Assembly: GCA_025352845.1 (NCBI GenBank)
Contig: JANXSC010000568.1
Location: 1-20,561, forward strand
Reading direction: 5' to 3'
Length of the DNA stretch: 20,561 bases
DNA from: Opitutaceae bacterium
GTDB lineage: Bacteria; Verrucomicrobiota; Verrucomicrobiia; Opitutales; Opitutaceae
The notes below the pieces were generated by a model. That model did not search any database and had not been told where the DNA came from. It worked only from the letters and a program-made list of their open reading frames with translations. The translations under genes were made by a program, and so were the position numbers. Shown here in pieces: positions 6,956 through 13,948 of this stretch (position 1 is its first letter; every line of letters starts with the position of its first letter).

Positions 6956-8059
6956 ATGAAAATCAATTCTCCTGCCCCCGTGGCGCGACCGTTGTCCGTT
7001 TTTGTTCTTGGGCTGGCCACCGGACTGACCGCAAGTGCGCAATCCTATCCCGCGCCCGGAGCCGCCGCCGCCGCCGCCACGCCGGCCGCGGCTCAGGTTC
7101 AAGTCACGGCACCCAAGCGCGGTGAGATCCACCGGTTCATCACTCTACCGGGCACGCTGCGCGCCAACCAACAGGTAACACTGCACGCCAAGGTTGCGGG
7201 CTACTTGAAATCCATCGCGGTGGACAAAGGTGACAAGGTGAAGGCCGGCCAGCTCATGGCCGAAATCGAGATGCCCGAGCTCGTCGCTGAGCGCGCCAAG
7301 CACGAGGCCGAGCTGAATATCGCGAAGGTGGAATCGGGGCGCCTGAAAGCGGCCCGCGCGAAAGCCCCCGATTTGATTACGCCCGCGGCGTCCGACACCG
7401 CCGACGCCCGCCTCGCCATGGCGCAAGCCGGCCTCGCCGCCAATGAGACGATGATGCGCTACAGCAAAATTTCCGCGCCGTTCGATGGGGTGGTCACGAT
7501 GCGCTACGTCGACCCCGGTGCGTTTGTGCCGGCCGCCACGGCCAGTAGCAATCCCACGGCGGCGGCGATTCTGACAATTATGGATTATTCGACGGTGCGT
7601 GTGCGCGTGCCCGTGCCGGAAATCGAGTCGTCCCGCATTCAAGTCGGCCAGCCCGTCGTTGTGACCACGGATTCACTGCCCGGCCGGACGGTGCGTGGCA
7701 CGGTCACGCGCCACTCGGGCGCGCTGGACGAAGCGACGCGGTCGCTGTTGGTCGAAGCCGATGTGCCCAATGCCGATGGGACCCTGCGCCCCGGCATGTA
7801 TGTGATGGTGAAGATCGGCGTCGAAAAACACGCGGATGCTTTGCTCGTTCCCGCGGCCGCGCTCATTCGGGAAAAGGCGGCGGGGTTTCTCTTCACGTTT
7901 GCCGATGGGAAAGCGACGCGCGTGCCCGTCAAATACGGCTTCAACGACGGCACGAACGCCGAAATCCTTGAAGGGATCGCGGAGAACGCGCGCGTCATCA
8001 TTCCGGGCAAGACCACGCTCGTGTCCGGCCAAGCCGTGATCGCAACGGAGGCGAAATGA
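6956..8059 (+). CDS. RND periplasmic adaptor (membrane fusion protein, HlyD/AcrA type)
   Basis: This is a 367-residue periplasmic adaptor that links the inner-membrane pump to the outer-membrane channel. A Sec-type signal (residues 1-28, hydrophobic FVLGLATGLTASAQ) is followed by an Ala/Pro linker encoded partly by six GCC repeats (7061-7078). The beta-barrel and lipoyl halves follow: TLPGTLRANQQVTLHAKVAGY with VDKGDKVKAGQLMAEIE. A short helical hairpin (about residues 100-165) comes next. The second lipoyl half is YSKISAPFDGVVTMRYVDPG. The C-terminal membrane-proximal domain contains LVPAAALIREKAAG. No Cys in the signal means it is not a lipoprotein. The stop codon overlaps the ATG of the outer-membrane factor by four bases (ATGA), so the two are translationally coupled. 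Confidence 0.92.
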   Translation: MKINSPAPVARPLSVFVLGLATGLTASAQSYPAPGAAAAAATPAAAQVQVTAPKRGEIHRFITLPGTLRANQQVTLHAKVAGYLKSIAVDKGDKVKAGQLMAEIEMPELVAERAKHEAELNIAKVESGRLKAARAKAPDLITPAASDTADARLAMAQAGLAANETMMRYSKISAPFDGVVTMRYVDPGAFVPAATASSNPTAAAILTIMDYSTVRVRVPVPEIESSRIQVGQPVVVTTDSLPGRTVRGTVTRHSGALDEATRSLLVEADVPNADGTLRPGMYVMVKIGVEKHADALLVPAAALIREKAAGFLFTFADGKATRVPVKYGFNDGTNAEILEGIAENARVIIPGKTTLVSGQAVIATEAK

Positions 8060-9444
8060 GAGCCAAGACAATTGCTTCGTGGTGGAGCGCGTTGCCTTCA
8101 ACGCGCTTGGTGCGATCGGGAATCCGTCAGCGCGTTGGGGGCAACGCGCTCCACCTCCTGGCTGGCCTTGTGGGGTGGTTTTCTGCGGTCGGCCTCGCCA
8201 CCGCCGCCAACACCATCGACCTCCCGACCACGCTCCGGCTAGCGGGGGCGAAGAATTTGGACGTCGAGATCGCTCGTGAGAAAGTGATCGAGGCCCGCGC
8301 CGCCCACGATTCCGCGCGGGCGCGTTATTTCCCGTGGGTCACGCCGTCGCTTACTTTTCGGAAGCACGACGACAACATCCAAAACGTGGAGGGCCGCATC
8401 CTCGACGCGGACAAGAAGTCGGTCGCGGCCGCCTTGATGATCACAGCCCAGATCGATCTGGGGGAAACTTATTACCAGAATCTCGTGGCGCGGCAGGTCG
8501 TGCGCGCAAACGAAGCGGCGCTGGCTGGACGGCAACGGGAAGCAACCTTTCGCGCCGCCGCGGCCTACTTCGAGCTCGCCCGGGCTCGCGCCGGCGTCAT
8601 CGCCGCGGAGGAAGCGGCTCGCATCACGGGCCGGCACGCCGAGCAAATCGCTGCGACGACGGAAGCCGGCATTACCTTTGCCGGCGACGCCGCGCGCGTC
8701 CGCGGTGCGCGGGAGCGCGCCGAACTCACACTCGTGCGCGTGCGCGCGGATCAACGCATTGCCGCGGCGCGGCTCGCTGAAATCCTCCGGCTCGATCCGA
8801 CCGTTGAACTGACACCGGTGGATTCCGATCTGGCTCCGATGGCGCTCGGCGCGCCCACCGCTGATCTAAGCGCACTGGTTTCACGCGCGCTCGCCGTTCG
8901 TCCGGAGTTGGACGAAGCCGCGGCGCGGCTGGAGGCCGCCCGCGCGCTGCACCGTGGGGCGACGAAAGGTCCGTTGATTCCGACCATCGGTGCCCAAGCG
9001 TCGCTGGGTGGTCTGGGCGGTGGCCCGTCGGGCTCAACCTGGACCCGCGACTACGGCTACAGCGGTGACTATTCCTTGGGCGTGAGCTGGCGCGTGGGTC
9101 CAGGCGGACTCTTCGACAAAAATCGGGAACGCGAAACCGCCGCGCGCGAGCGTCAGGTCGAATTTGAGCAGGAAAAAGTCCGTGATCTCATCCGCCGTCA
9201 GGTGGTCGAGCAGCACGCACGCTTGGGTTCGTTTACCGCGCAGATCGAACTTGCGCGCAAGACCCTCGAAGCCGCGGATCAGACAGCACGGCTCTCGCGC
9301 CAGCGTCGCGAAACCGGCGTAAGCGCCGCGCTGGAAGATCTCCTGGCCGAAGACGAGCTGGCCCGCGCCCGGCGCGATTACCTTGCGACGATTGCCGACT
9401 ACAACCTTGCGCAATACGCGCTGCGTTTCGCCACGGGCGAGTAG
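8056..9444 (+). CDS. TolC-like outer-membrane efflux factor with palindrome-lengthened signal peptide
   Basis: This 462-residue outer-membrane channel of the TolC/OEP family completes the tripartite pump. The mature part has the repeated family pattern: IDLPTTLRLAGAKNLDVEIA, then long helical stretches (AAYFELARARAGVIAAEEAA) with TTEAGITFAGDAARVRGARE. The second repeat follows (LVSRALAVRPELDEAAARLE) with a strand region rich in Gly/Tyr/Trp (YGYSGDYSLGVSW). The export signal is odd. After MRAKTIAS come about 25 residues encoded by a perfect-hairpin palindromic repeat (8081-8155). The hydrophobic core LLAGLVGWFSAVGLATA comes only after that. Removing the 75 bases leaves an ordinary signal peptide in the same frame. 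The ATG at 8056 overlaps the adaptor stop, which supports this start. Signal cleavage probably falls after the ATA of that core. Confidence 0.9.
   Translation: MRAKTIASWWSALPSTRLVRSGIRQRVGGNALHLLAGLVGWFSAVGLATAANTIDLPTTLRLAGAKNLDVEIAREKVIEARAAHDSARARYFPWVTPSLTFRKHDDNIQNVEGRILDADKKSVAAALMITAQIDLGETYYQNLVARQVVRANEAALAGRQREATFRAAAAYFELARARAGVIAAEEAARITGRHAEQIAATTEAGITFAGDAARVRGARERAELTLVRVRADQRIAAARLAEILRLDPTVELTPVDSDLAPMALGAPTADLSALVSRALAVRPELDEAAARLEAARALHRGATKGPLIPTIGAQASLGGLGGGPSGSTWTRDYGYSGDYSLGVSWRVGPGGLFDKNRERETAARERQVEFEQEKVRDLIRRQVVEQHARLGSFTAQIELARKTLEAADQTARLSRQRRETGVSAALEDLLAEDELARARRDYLATIADYNLAQYALRFATGE
8081..8155. repeat. REP-like palindromic element inserted in frame in the TolC-like gene
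   Basis: The outer arms are a perfect 16-bp inverted repeat (8081-8096 and 8140-8155). A two-base T/G step follows, then a further perfect 9-bp pairing (CAACGCGCT at 8099-8107 with AGCGCGTTG at 8129-8137), leaving a 21-base loop. Each half is itself a small palindrome (AGCGCGTTG facing CAACGCGCT). The unit therefore looks like two REP sequences in opposite orientation, and it can form one long hairpin or two short ones. Its length is 75 bases, exactly 25 codons, so the host frame is kept (residues about 9-34). REP elements are normally between genes. A translated copy resembles the coding palindromic elements known from Rickettsia. Confidence 0.85.
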
Positions 9445-9445
9445 G

Positions 9446-9491
9446 GCGGAGGTGCCGCGCAAGTGCGACGTGCCCGGCACCGAACGTCCGC
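9446..9491. other. Imperfect hairpin after the efflux operon
   Basis: GGTGCCG (9451-9457) can pair with CGGCACC (9475-9481). The stem can be extended by GCGGA (9446-9450) with TCCGC (9487-9491) across a bulge. There is no T run, so it is not a standard intrinsic terminator. It may protect the 3' end of the efflux mRNA or be another small palindromic repeat. It starts directly after the TolC-like stop codon. Confidence 0.4.
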
Positions 9492-9571
9492 GGTGCTGTC
9501 AATTCCGCGCGGGTTCCGGCGGGTCGGAAGACATCGGTCCGTGTCATAGCGCGGGTTCGCGCACAACGGGC

Positions 9572-9604
9572 TTGCCTTAATTCCTACTGAAACAATCTAG
9601 ATTG
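9572..9604 (+). promoter_or_regulatory. Candidate promoter and operator of the Rrf2-importer operon
   Basis: An AT-richer patch sits in otherwise GC-rich DNA just before the regulator gene. It contains TTGCCT (9572-9577), a possible -35 box, and the perfect 12-base palindrome CAATCTAGATTG (9593-9604), which ends 13 bases before the start codon. TAGATT inside the palindrome could serve as a -10 box, though the spacing of 20 is long. Upstream of the palindrome lies TTAATTCCTACTG, which recalls AT-rich Rrf2/CymR-type sites. Autoregulation by the adjacent Rrf2 protein is the likely use. The box assignments are by eye. Confidence 0.4.
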
Positions 9605-9617
9605 AAATGGTCGTTCA

Positions 9618-10217
9618 ATGAAGCTCTCCAAGAAAGGCGAGTATGCCCTCCGCACGCTGATCAATCTCGGCATCGCCGCCGAGATGGGGCGGGCGTTGGT
9701 GCGGGTGTCCGAACTTGCCGACAGCGAGCAACTGCCAGTGAAGTTTCTCGAGCAAATCATGCAGACGCTGAAGGAGGCGGCGTTCGTCACGAGCGAGCGC
9801 GGCAAGTTTGGCGGCTACCGGCTCGCCAAGCCCGCCCGCAAAATCACGATCGGTGCCGTCGTGCGCCTCATCGACGGTCCGCTCGCACCGATCGGATGCG
9901 TGAGTCAGACGGCTTATGAAAAATGCACGTGTCCCGACGAGGCGCACTGCGGCCTGCGGATGCTGATGCTCGACGTGCGCAACGCCATCGCGGGAATCCT
10001 CGACCGCTACACGCTCGCGGACGTGGTCGAAGTCACGCTGCGCAAACTCCGGCGCGACGGCCTGCCGCTGCCGTTTTCGGCGGAGCCGGACGCCGCGCTC
10101 GAATCCGCACCAAGGCCCGCGCGGTCGGCGCGCCGGCCGGTGCGACGCGCACGGTCTCCGGTGCTGGATGCCGCCGATGGCGTGATCCACCAGTTGCTCG
10201 GCCGTTACGCCACGTAG
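9618..10217 (+). CDS. Rrf2-family transcriptional regulator with four-cysteine cluster
   Basis: This is a 199-residue DNA-binding protein. The winged helix is at residues 1-90: MKLSKKGEYALRTLINL, recognition region LPVKFLEQIMQTLKEAAFV, and wing SERGKFGGYRLA. Four cysteines follow, C94, C103, C105 and C111. This is the place where IscR and related Rrf2 proteins bind an Fe-S cluster with three cysteines. CymR, the cysteine-metabolism member, lacks such a set. The C-terminal part (about 150-175) is an Ala/Arg/Pro-rich, likely disordered tail. The next gene starts 5 bases after the stop and encodes an importer component, and cysK follows. The protein therefore probably regulates organosulfur uptake and cysteine synthesis in response to sulfur or Fe-S status. 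No Shine-Dalgarno is obvious, but the start gives the exact family N-terminus. Confidence 0.88.
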   Translation: MKLSKKGEYALRTLINLGIAAEMGRALVRVSELADSEQLPVKFLEQIMQTLKEAAFVTSERGKFGGYRLAKPARKITIGAVVRLIDGPLAPIGCVSQTAYEKCTCPDEAHCGLRMLMLDVRNAIAGILDRYTLADVVEVTLRKLRRDGLPLPFSAEPDAALESAPRPARSARRPVRRARSPVLDAADGVIHQLLGRYAT

Positions 10218-10222
10218 GTCCC

Positions 10223-11179
10223 ATGCTGCGCTTTGTCCTCGCCGTCCTCTTGTTCGCCGTTGCCGGCGCCCGTGCCGAGACGGTGACGCTGCGCGTGGGA
10301 TATTTTCCGAATATCACGCATGCCCAGGGTATCGTCGGCAGCCACACGGCGCGGGAGAAGCGGGGCTGGTTCGAGCAGCGGCTGGGGCCGGACGTGAGGA
10401 TTCTGTGGCTGCCGTTTAACGCGGGGCCGAGTGCGATGGAGGCGATTTTTGCCGGCAGCATCGACCTCACCTATGTGGGCCCCAATCCCGCTCTCAACGC
10501 CTACATCCGCTCGCGCGGCGACGAGATTCGCGTGCTCGCCGGTGCGACGCAGGGCGGGGCGGCGCTGGTCGTGGCCGGCGACGGCCGCATCAAGCAGCCC
10601 GGTGATTTTCGCGCGCGCAAGGTCGCCACGCCGCAGCTCGGCAACACGCAGGATGTGGCTGCGCGCGCCTGGCTCAAGAAACAGGGCTTCAAGGTTACGC
10701 TCACCGGCGGCGATGTATTTGTGCTGCCGACCGCGAATCCCGATCAGCTCCAGCTTTTCCAGCAGGGCAAGGTTGACGCCGTCTGGACGGTGGAGCCGTG
10801 GGTCTCGCGCCTTGAACTCGAGGCCGGCGGAAGAATCTTTCTCGAACAAGGCGACGCGGTGACGACCGTGTTGGTGAGCAGCACGAAATTTCTCAAAACG
10901 CGTCCCGAACTCGCCGAGAAATTTCGCGTCGCGCACCTTGAGCTGACCGCGTGGCTGAACGACCATGCCGAGGAGGCGCGCGCACTCGTGCAGGCCGGAC
11001 TCACCGCCGACACCAAGCGGGCGCTGTCCGGCGAGGTGGTGGCGAGTGCGTGGCGACGGCTCAAATTCACCGGGCAGGTGACACAGGCACAGTTTGACGA
11101 ATTGGTCGGCGAAGCCCAAAGCGTCGGGTTCCTCCGCCAGGCGATCCCGCTCGACCGACTTTTCAGCCGCAAGCCATGA
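10223..11179 (+). CDS. ABC importer substrate-binding protein, SsuA/TauA (NitT/TauT) type
   Basis: This is a 318-residue periplasmic binding protein. ATG 10223 gives a clean signal peptide (MLRFVLAVLLFAVAGARA). The mature protein starts near ETVTLRVGYFPNITHAQGIV, characteristic of the aliphatic sulfonate/taurine/nitrate binding family. Further landmarks are AMEAIFAGSIDLTYVGPNPA, ATPQLGNTQDVAARAWL, and QGKVDAVWTVEPWVSRLELE in the hinge and second lobe. The family captures small anions such as alkanesulfonates, taurine or sulfate esters. The Rrf2 and cysK neighbours favour an organosulfur ligand, although no sulfonate monooxygenase gene is in the window. The open frame extends upstream into the Rrf2 gene, but that part is a shadow. 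The gene lies 5 bases after the regulator and overlaps the ATPase gene by four bases. Confidence 0.88.
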   Translation: MLRFVLAVLLFAVAGARAETVTLRVGYFPNITHAQGIVGSHTAREKRGWFEQRLGPDVRILWLPFNAGPSAMEAIFAGSIDLTYVGPNPALNAYIRSRGDEIRVLAGATQGGAALVVAGDGRIKQPGDFRARKVATPQLGNTQDVAARAWLKKQGFKVTLTGGDVFVLPTANPDQLQLFQQGKVDAVWTVEPWVSRLELEAGGRIFLEQGDAVTTVLVSSTKFLKTRPELAEKFRVAHLELTAWLNDHAEEARALVQAGLTADTKRALSGEVVASAWRRLKFTGQVTQAQFDELVGEAQSVGFLRQAIPLDRLFSRKP

Positions 11180-12003
11180 TGCTCCAGACCGAACTCCAAA
11201 ACGAGGCGCCGTCGAAGCTCTCCATTCAGGGCGTGAGCAAAAGCTTCGCGTCGCGCGAGCGCGACAAACCGGTGCATGCGCTCGACACCGTCTCGCTGGA
11301 CGTGGTCGAGGGCGAGTTCGTCTGCCTCCTCGGGCCGAGCGGCTGCGGAAAGTCTACGCTCCTCAACATCATCGCGGGCTTGGAAGCGGCCGACTCCGGC
11401 CAAGTCCTCTGCGATGGCGCCGCCGTGATCGAGCCCGGCCGCGAGCGGATGATGATGTTTCAGGAGTCGGCGTTGTTTCCGTGGCTCGATGTGCTCGACA
11501 ACGTGCTCTTCAGCCTGCGGCTCAAACCCGGGCTCAAACGGAAGGAGCGTCGGGAGGTCGCCGAGTCCTATCTTAAGCTCGTGGGCTTGGAGAAATTTCA
11601 CCACGCGTTTGTGCACGAACTCTCGGGCGGCATGAAGCAGCGCGTGGCCCTCGCGCGGGCGCTGGCGCCCAATCCGCGCGTGCTGCTGATGGACGAGCCG
11701 TTCGCCGCGCTCGACGCCCTCACGCGCGAGCAGCTCTACGGCGATCTTCAGCGCATCTGGCAGGAGCGGAAAAAGACCATCGTTTTCGTCACGCACAACG
11801 TCCGCGAGGCTGTCTGCCTCGGCGATCGCGTGATGTTGTTCTCGCCGCATCCGGGGCGCATCCAGGAACAGTTCAAGATCGAGCTGCCGCGGCCGCGCGA
11901 CCTCAACAGCGTCGATCTCGCGCGACAAGCGATGACGATCATGGCGGCGCTGAAGCGCTACCCGCGGGGCGAAACCGTCCCGCCGATGGAGGTGGCCCGG
12001 TGA
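11176..12003 (+). CDS. ABC importer ATPase, SsuB/TauB type
   Basis: This 275-residue cytosolic nucleotide-binding subunit drives the importer. All motifs are present: Walker A GPSGCGKST (53-61), Q-loop FQES (Q96), signature LSGGMKQR (149-156), Walker B VLLMDEPF with E174, D-loop ALDAL, and H-loop His (THNV, H207). The segment SALFPWLDVLDNV after the Q-loop is typical of the nitrate/sulfonate/taurine subfamily. The gene starts with ATGATG. The first ATG (11176) overlaps the previous stop as ATGA, and the second Met is an alternative. The C-terminus overlaps the permease start in the same manner. This packing implies equal, coupled translation of the three importer genes. Confidence 0.93.
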   Translation: MMLQTELQNEAPSKLSIQGVSKSFASRERDKPVHALDTVSLDVVEGEFVCLLGPSGCGKSTLLNIIAGLEAADSGQVLCDGAAVIEPGRERMMMFQESALFPWLDVLDNVLFSLRLKPGLKRKERREVAESYLKLVGLEKFHHAFVHELSGGMKQRVALARALAPNPRVLLMDEPFAALDALTREQLYGDLQRIWQERKKTIVFVTHNVREAVCLGDRVMLFSPHPGRIQEQFKIELPRPRDLNSVDLARQAMTIMAALKRYPRGETVPPMEVAR

Positions 12004-12764
12004 AACGCTTTGGGAAAGTCCTGATCTTTTTCGCCGGCTTGGTGCTGGTGTGGGAGGTGCTCGTGCGCGCGCATGTCTGGTCGCCCGTGCTCGTGCCGTC
12101 GCCGCTCAGCGTCGGGCGCTACCTGTGGGAGGCGGCCACGGACGGCACGCTCGCGGAAGCCACTCTCGTCACCGTCAAGCGACTCGCGCTGGGCTACATG
12201 GCCGGGCTGCTGCTCGGGCTCCCGCTCGGCCTGCTCACGGCGCGGTTCCAGATTCTCGAGGACACGCTGGGGCTGATGGCGCTCGGCCTGCAGGCGCTGC
12301 CCAGCGTGTGCTGGGTGCCACTGGCGTTGCTCTGGTTTGGGCAGACCGAGGCGGCGATGTTCTTTGTCGTGGTGATGGGCACCCTTTGGTCGGTGATTAT
12401 CGCGACCGACAACGGCGTGCGTAACGTCCCACCGCTCTACGCGCGCGCGGCGCGCACGATGGGCTCGGGCGGGCTGCACACCTGGCTGCGCGTGATTTTA
12501 CCGGCGGCGCTGCCCTACATCGTGGGTGGCATGAAGCAGGGCTGGGCATTTGCGTGGCGCTCGTTGATGGCCGCGGAAATTTATGTCACGATATTGAGCG
12601 GCTTCGGCCTCGGCCATCTGCTGCACTACGGACGCGAACTTAACGCCATGGAACAAGTGATCGGCATCATGATTGTGCTCCTCGCCATCGGCCTGCTCGC
12701 CGACAAGATTCTCTTTTCCCCGTGGGAGCGTTTTCTCCACCGCCGCTGGGGCACCGCCCGCTGA
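12000..12764 (+). CDS. ABC importer permease, SsuC/TauC type
   Basis: This is a 254-residue inner-membrane subunit with about six helices, for example KVLIFFAGLVLVWEVLVRAH near the N-terminus and QVIGIMIVLLAIGLLADKIL near the end. The conserved cytoplasmic coupling loop that docks on the ATPase is visible around residues 147-175 (AARTMGSGGLHTWLRVILPA followed by ALPYIVGGMKQGWAFAWRSL). This matches the NitT/TauT permease family. The start codon is GTG at 12000, overlapping the ATPase stop (GTGA). It is chosen for coupling and for the short cytoplasmic N-terminus. cysK begins 40 bases further, without a visible terminator in between, so it may be cotranscribed. Confidence 0.92.
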   Translation: MKRFGKVLIFFAGLVLVWEVLVRAHVWSPVLVPSPLSVGRYLWEAATDGTLAEATLVTVKRLALGYMAGLLLGLPLGLLTARFQILEDTLGLMALGLQALPSVCWVPLALLWFGQTEAAMFFVVVMGTLWSVIIATDNGVRNVPPLYARAARTMGSGGLHTWLRVILPAALPYIVGGMKQGWAFAWRSLMAAEIYVTILSGFGLGHLLHYGRELNAMEQVIGIMIVLLAIGLLADKILFSPWERFLHRRWGTAR

Positions 12765-12804
12765 GGCCGCCTTTCCCTTCCAGAAAATTTAACCCGTCCC
12801 CATC

Positions 12805-13788
12805 ATGGCCAAAATATATAACGACATCACCGAAACGATCGGCAACACGCCGCTCGTCCGCCTCAACCGCACCGCCGCCGCCCATGGCGCGCAGGCGGAT
12901 ATCCTGTTGAAGCTCGAATTTTTCAACCCGCTCTCGAGCGTGAAGGACCGCATCGGTTTCTCGATGATCGACGACGCGCTGAAGAGCGGAAAGATCAACG
13001 CGAAGACCGTCCTCATCGAGCCGACCTCCGGCAACACGGGCATCGCGCTCGCGTTCGTCGCCGCTGCAAAAGGGCTCAAGCTCATCCTCACAATGCCCGA
13101 GACCATGACGATGGAGCGCCGCAAACTCCTCAAGGTCCTCGGTGCCCGCCTCATCCTCACCGAGGGGCCCAAAGGGATGAAAGGCGCGATCGCCAAGGCG
13201 GAGGAACTCGCCGCGAAGATCCCCAACAGTGTCATTCTCCAGCAATTCTCCAATCCGGCGAATCCGGCGATTCACCGCAAGACCACCGCCGAGGAAATCT
13301 GGCGCGATACCGACGGTAAGGTTGACTTCGTCGTCTCCGGTATCGGCACCGGCGGCACGATCACCGGCATCGGCGAGGTGCTGAAGACGCGGAAGCCCGG
13401 CGTGAAGATCATCGCGGTCGAGCCCGATGCCTCACCGATCCTTTCGGGCGGCGCGCCCGGCCCGCACAAGCTGCAGGGCCTCGGCGCCGGCTTCGTGCCC
13501 GCCGTGCTTAACACGAAAATCTACGACGAGGTGATTCGCGTGAAGGAGGCCGACGCCGGCCCGGTCTCGAAGCAGGTCAACCAGCTCGACGGCATTCCCG
13601 TTGGCATCTCCTCGGGTGCTGCGATCTGGGCGGGCATCCAGCTCGCGAAGCGTCCTGAAAACAAAGGCAAGCAGATCGTCGTGATCGTGCCGTCGTGCAG
13701 CGAGCGCTACCTCTCGTCGTGGCTGTTTGCCGATATCGGCGTGGAGAGCGATTCGGTCGAGGATCTGTTCGCGCCGGCCGGGGCCTGA
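12805..13788 (+). CDS. cysK: Cysteine synthase A (O-acetylserine sulfhydrylase)
   Basis: This PLP enzyme joins sulfide with O-acetylserine to give cysteine in the cytosol (327 residues). The N-terminus YNDITETIGNTPLVRLNR is diagnostic. The PLP lysine is K47 in SSVKDRIG. The substrate loop is PTSGNTG (73-79). The phosphate-binding Gly/Thr loop is GIGTGGTITG (179-188). The late GISSGAA carries the pyridine-N-contacting Ser, and the end contains PSCSERYLSSWLF. It is the last gene before a strong terminator and follows the Rrf2-importer genes. This gives the locus its sulfur-assimilation meaning: sulfide released from an imported compound would be used here. CysK rather than CysM is supported by the length and the SSVKDRIG context. 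Homologues such as cystathionine beta-synthase carry an extra domain that is absent here. Confidence 0.95.
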   Translation: MAKIYNDITETIGNTPLVRLNRTAAAHGAQADILLKLEFFNPLSSVKDRIGFSMIDDALKSGKINAKTVLIEPTSGNTGIALAFVAAAKGLKLILTMPETMTMERRKLLKVLGARLILTEGPKGMKGAIAKAEELAAKIPNSVILQQFSNPANPAIHRKTTAEEIWRDTDGKVDFVVSGIGTGGTITGIGEVLKTRKPGVKIIAVEPDASPILSGGAPGPHKLQGLGAGFVPAVLNTKIYDEVIRVKEADAGPVSKQVNQLDGIPVGISSGAAIWAGIQLAKRPENKGKQIVVIVPSCSERYLSSWLFADIGVESDSVEDLFAPAGA

Positions 13789-13808
13789 GACAGGCCGGGG
13801 TAATTTCC

Positions 13809-13839
13809 AATGAGCCGGCCTGCGCCGGCTCATTTTTTT
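13809..13839 (+). terminator. Strong intrinsic terminator after cysK
   Basis: A perfect 11-bp stem (AATGAGCCGGC, 13809-13819, with GCCGGCTCATT, 13824-13834) has a 4-base loop and runs into seven T (13833-13839). It begins 21 bases after the cysK stop codon and separates the sulfur locus from fumC. Confidence 0.93.
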
Positions 13840-13917
13840 GTTTTGGGAGCCGCCCGCGATACTGAACCACGGGGTATTTCCTGTGTCTATGTGCTCTCGG
13901 TTCGGAACAAGGACTGG

Positions 13918-13945
13918 GAAAACAGAAAACAGAAAAACGAGAAAC
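13918..13945 (+). repeat. Heptanucleotide tandem repeat in the fumC leader
   Basis: Four 7-base units follow one another: GAAAACA, GAAAACA, GAAAAAC, GAGAAAC. They end three bases before the chosen fumC ATG, so the repeat forms the ribosome-binding region. Its last unit (GAGAAA) is the only purine-rich stretch near the start. Heptamer-based tandem repeats recur at two places in the oxidase cluster of this window, with different base content. Confidence 0.6.
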
Positions 13946-13948
13946 CAC

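Noticed and set aside
9923..10222. Upstream extension of the SsuA-like frame into the rrf2 gene
   Set aside because: The extension is Arg/Ala/Pro-rich without homology. ATG 10223 gives an immediate signal peptide.
13838..13948. Upstream extension of the fumC frame
   Set aside because: It starts inside the cysK terminator and covers the heptamer repeat. Family homology starts at 13949.
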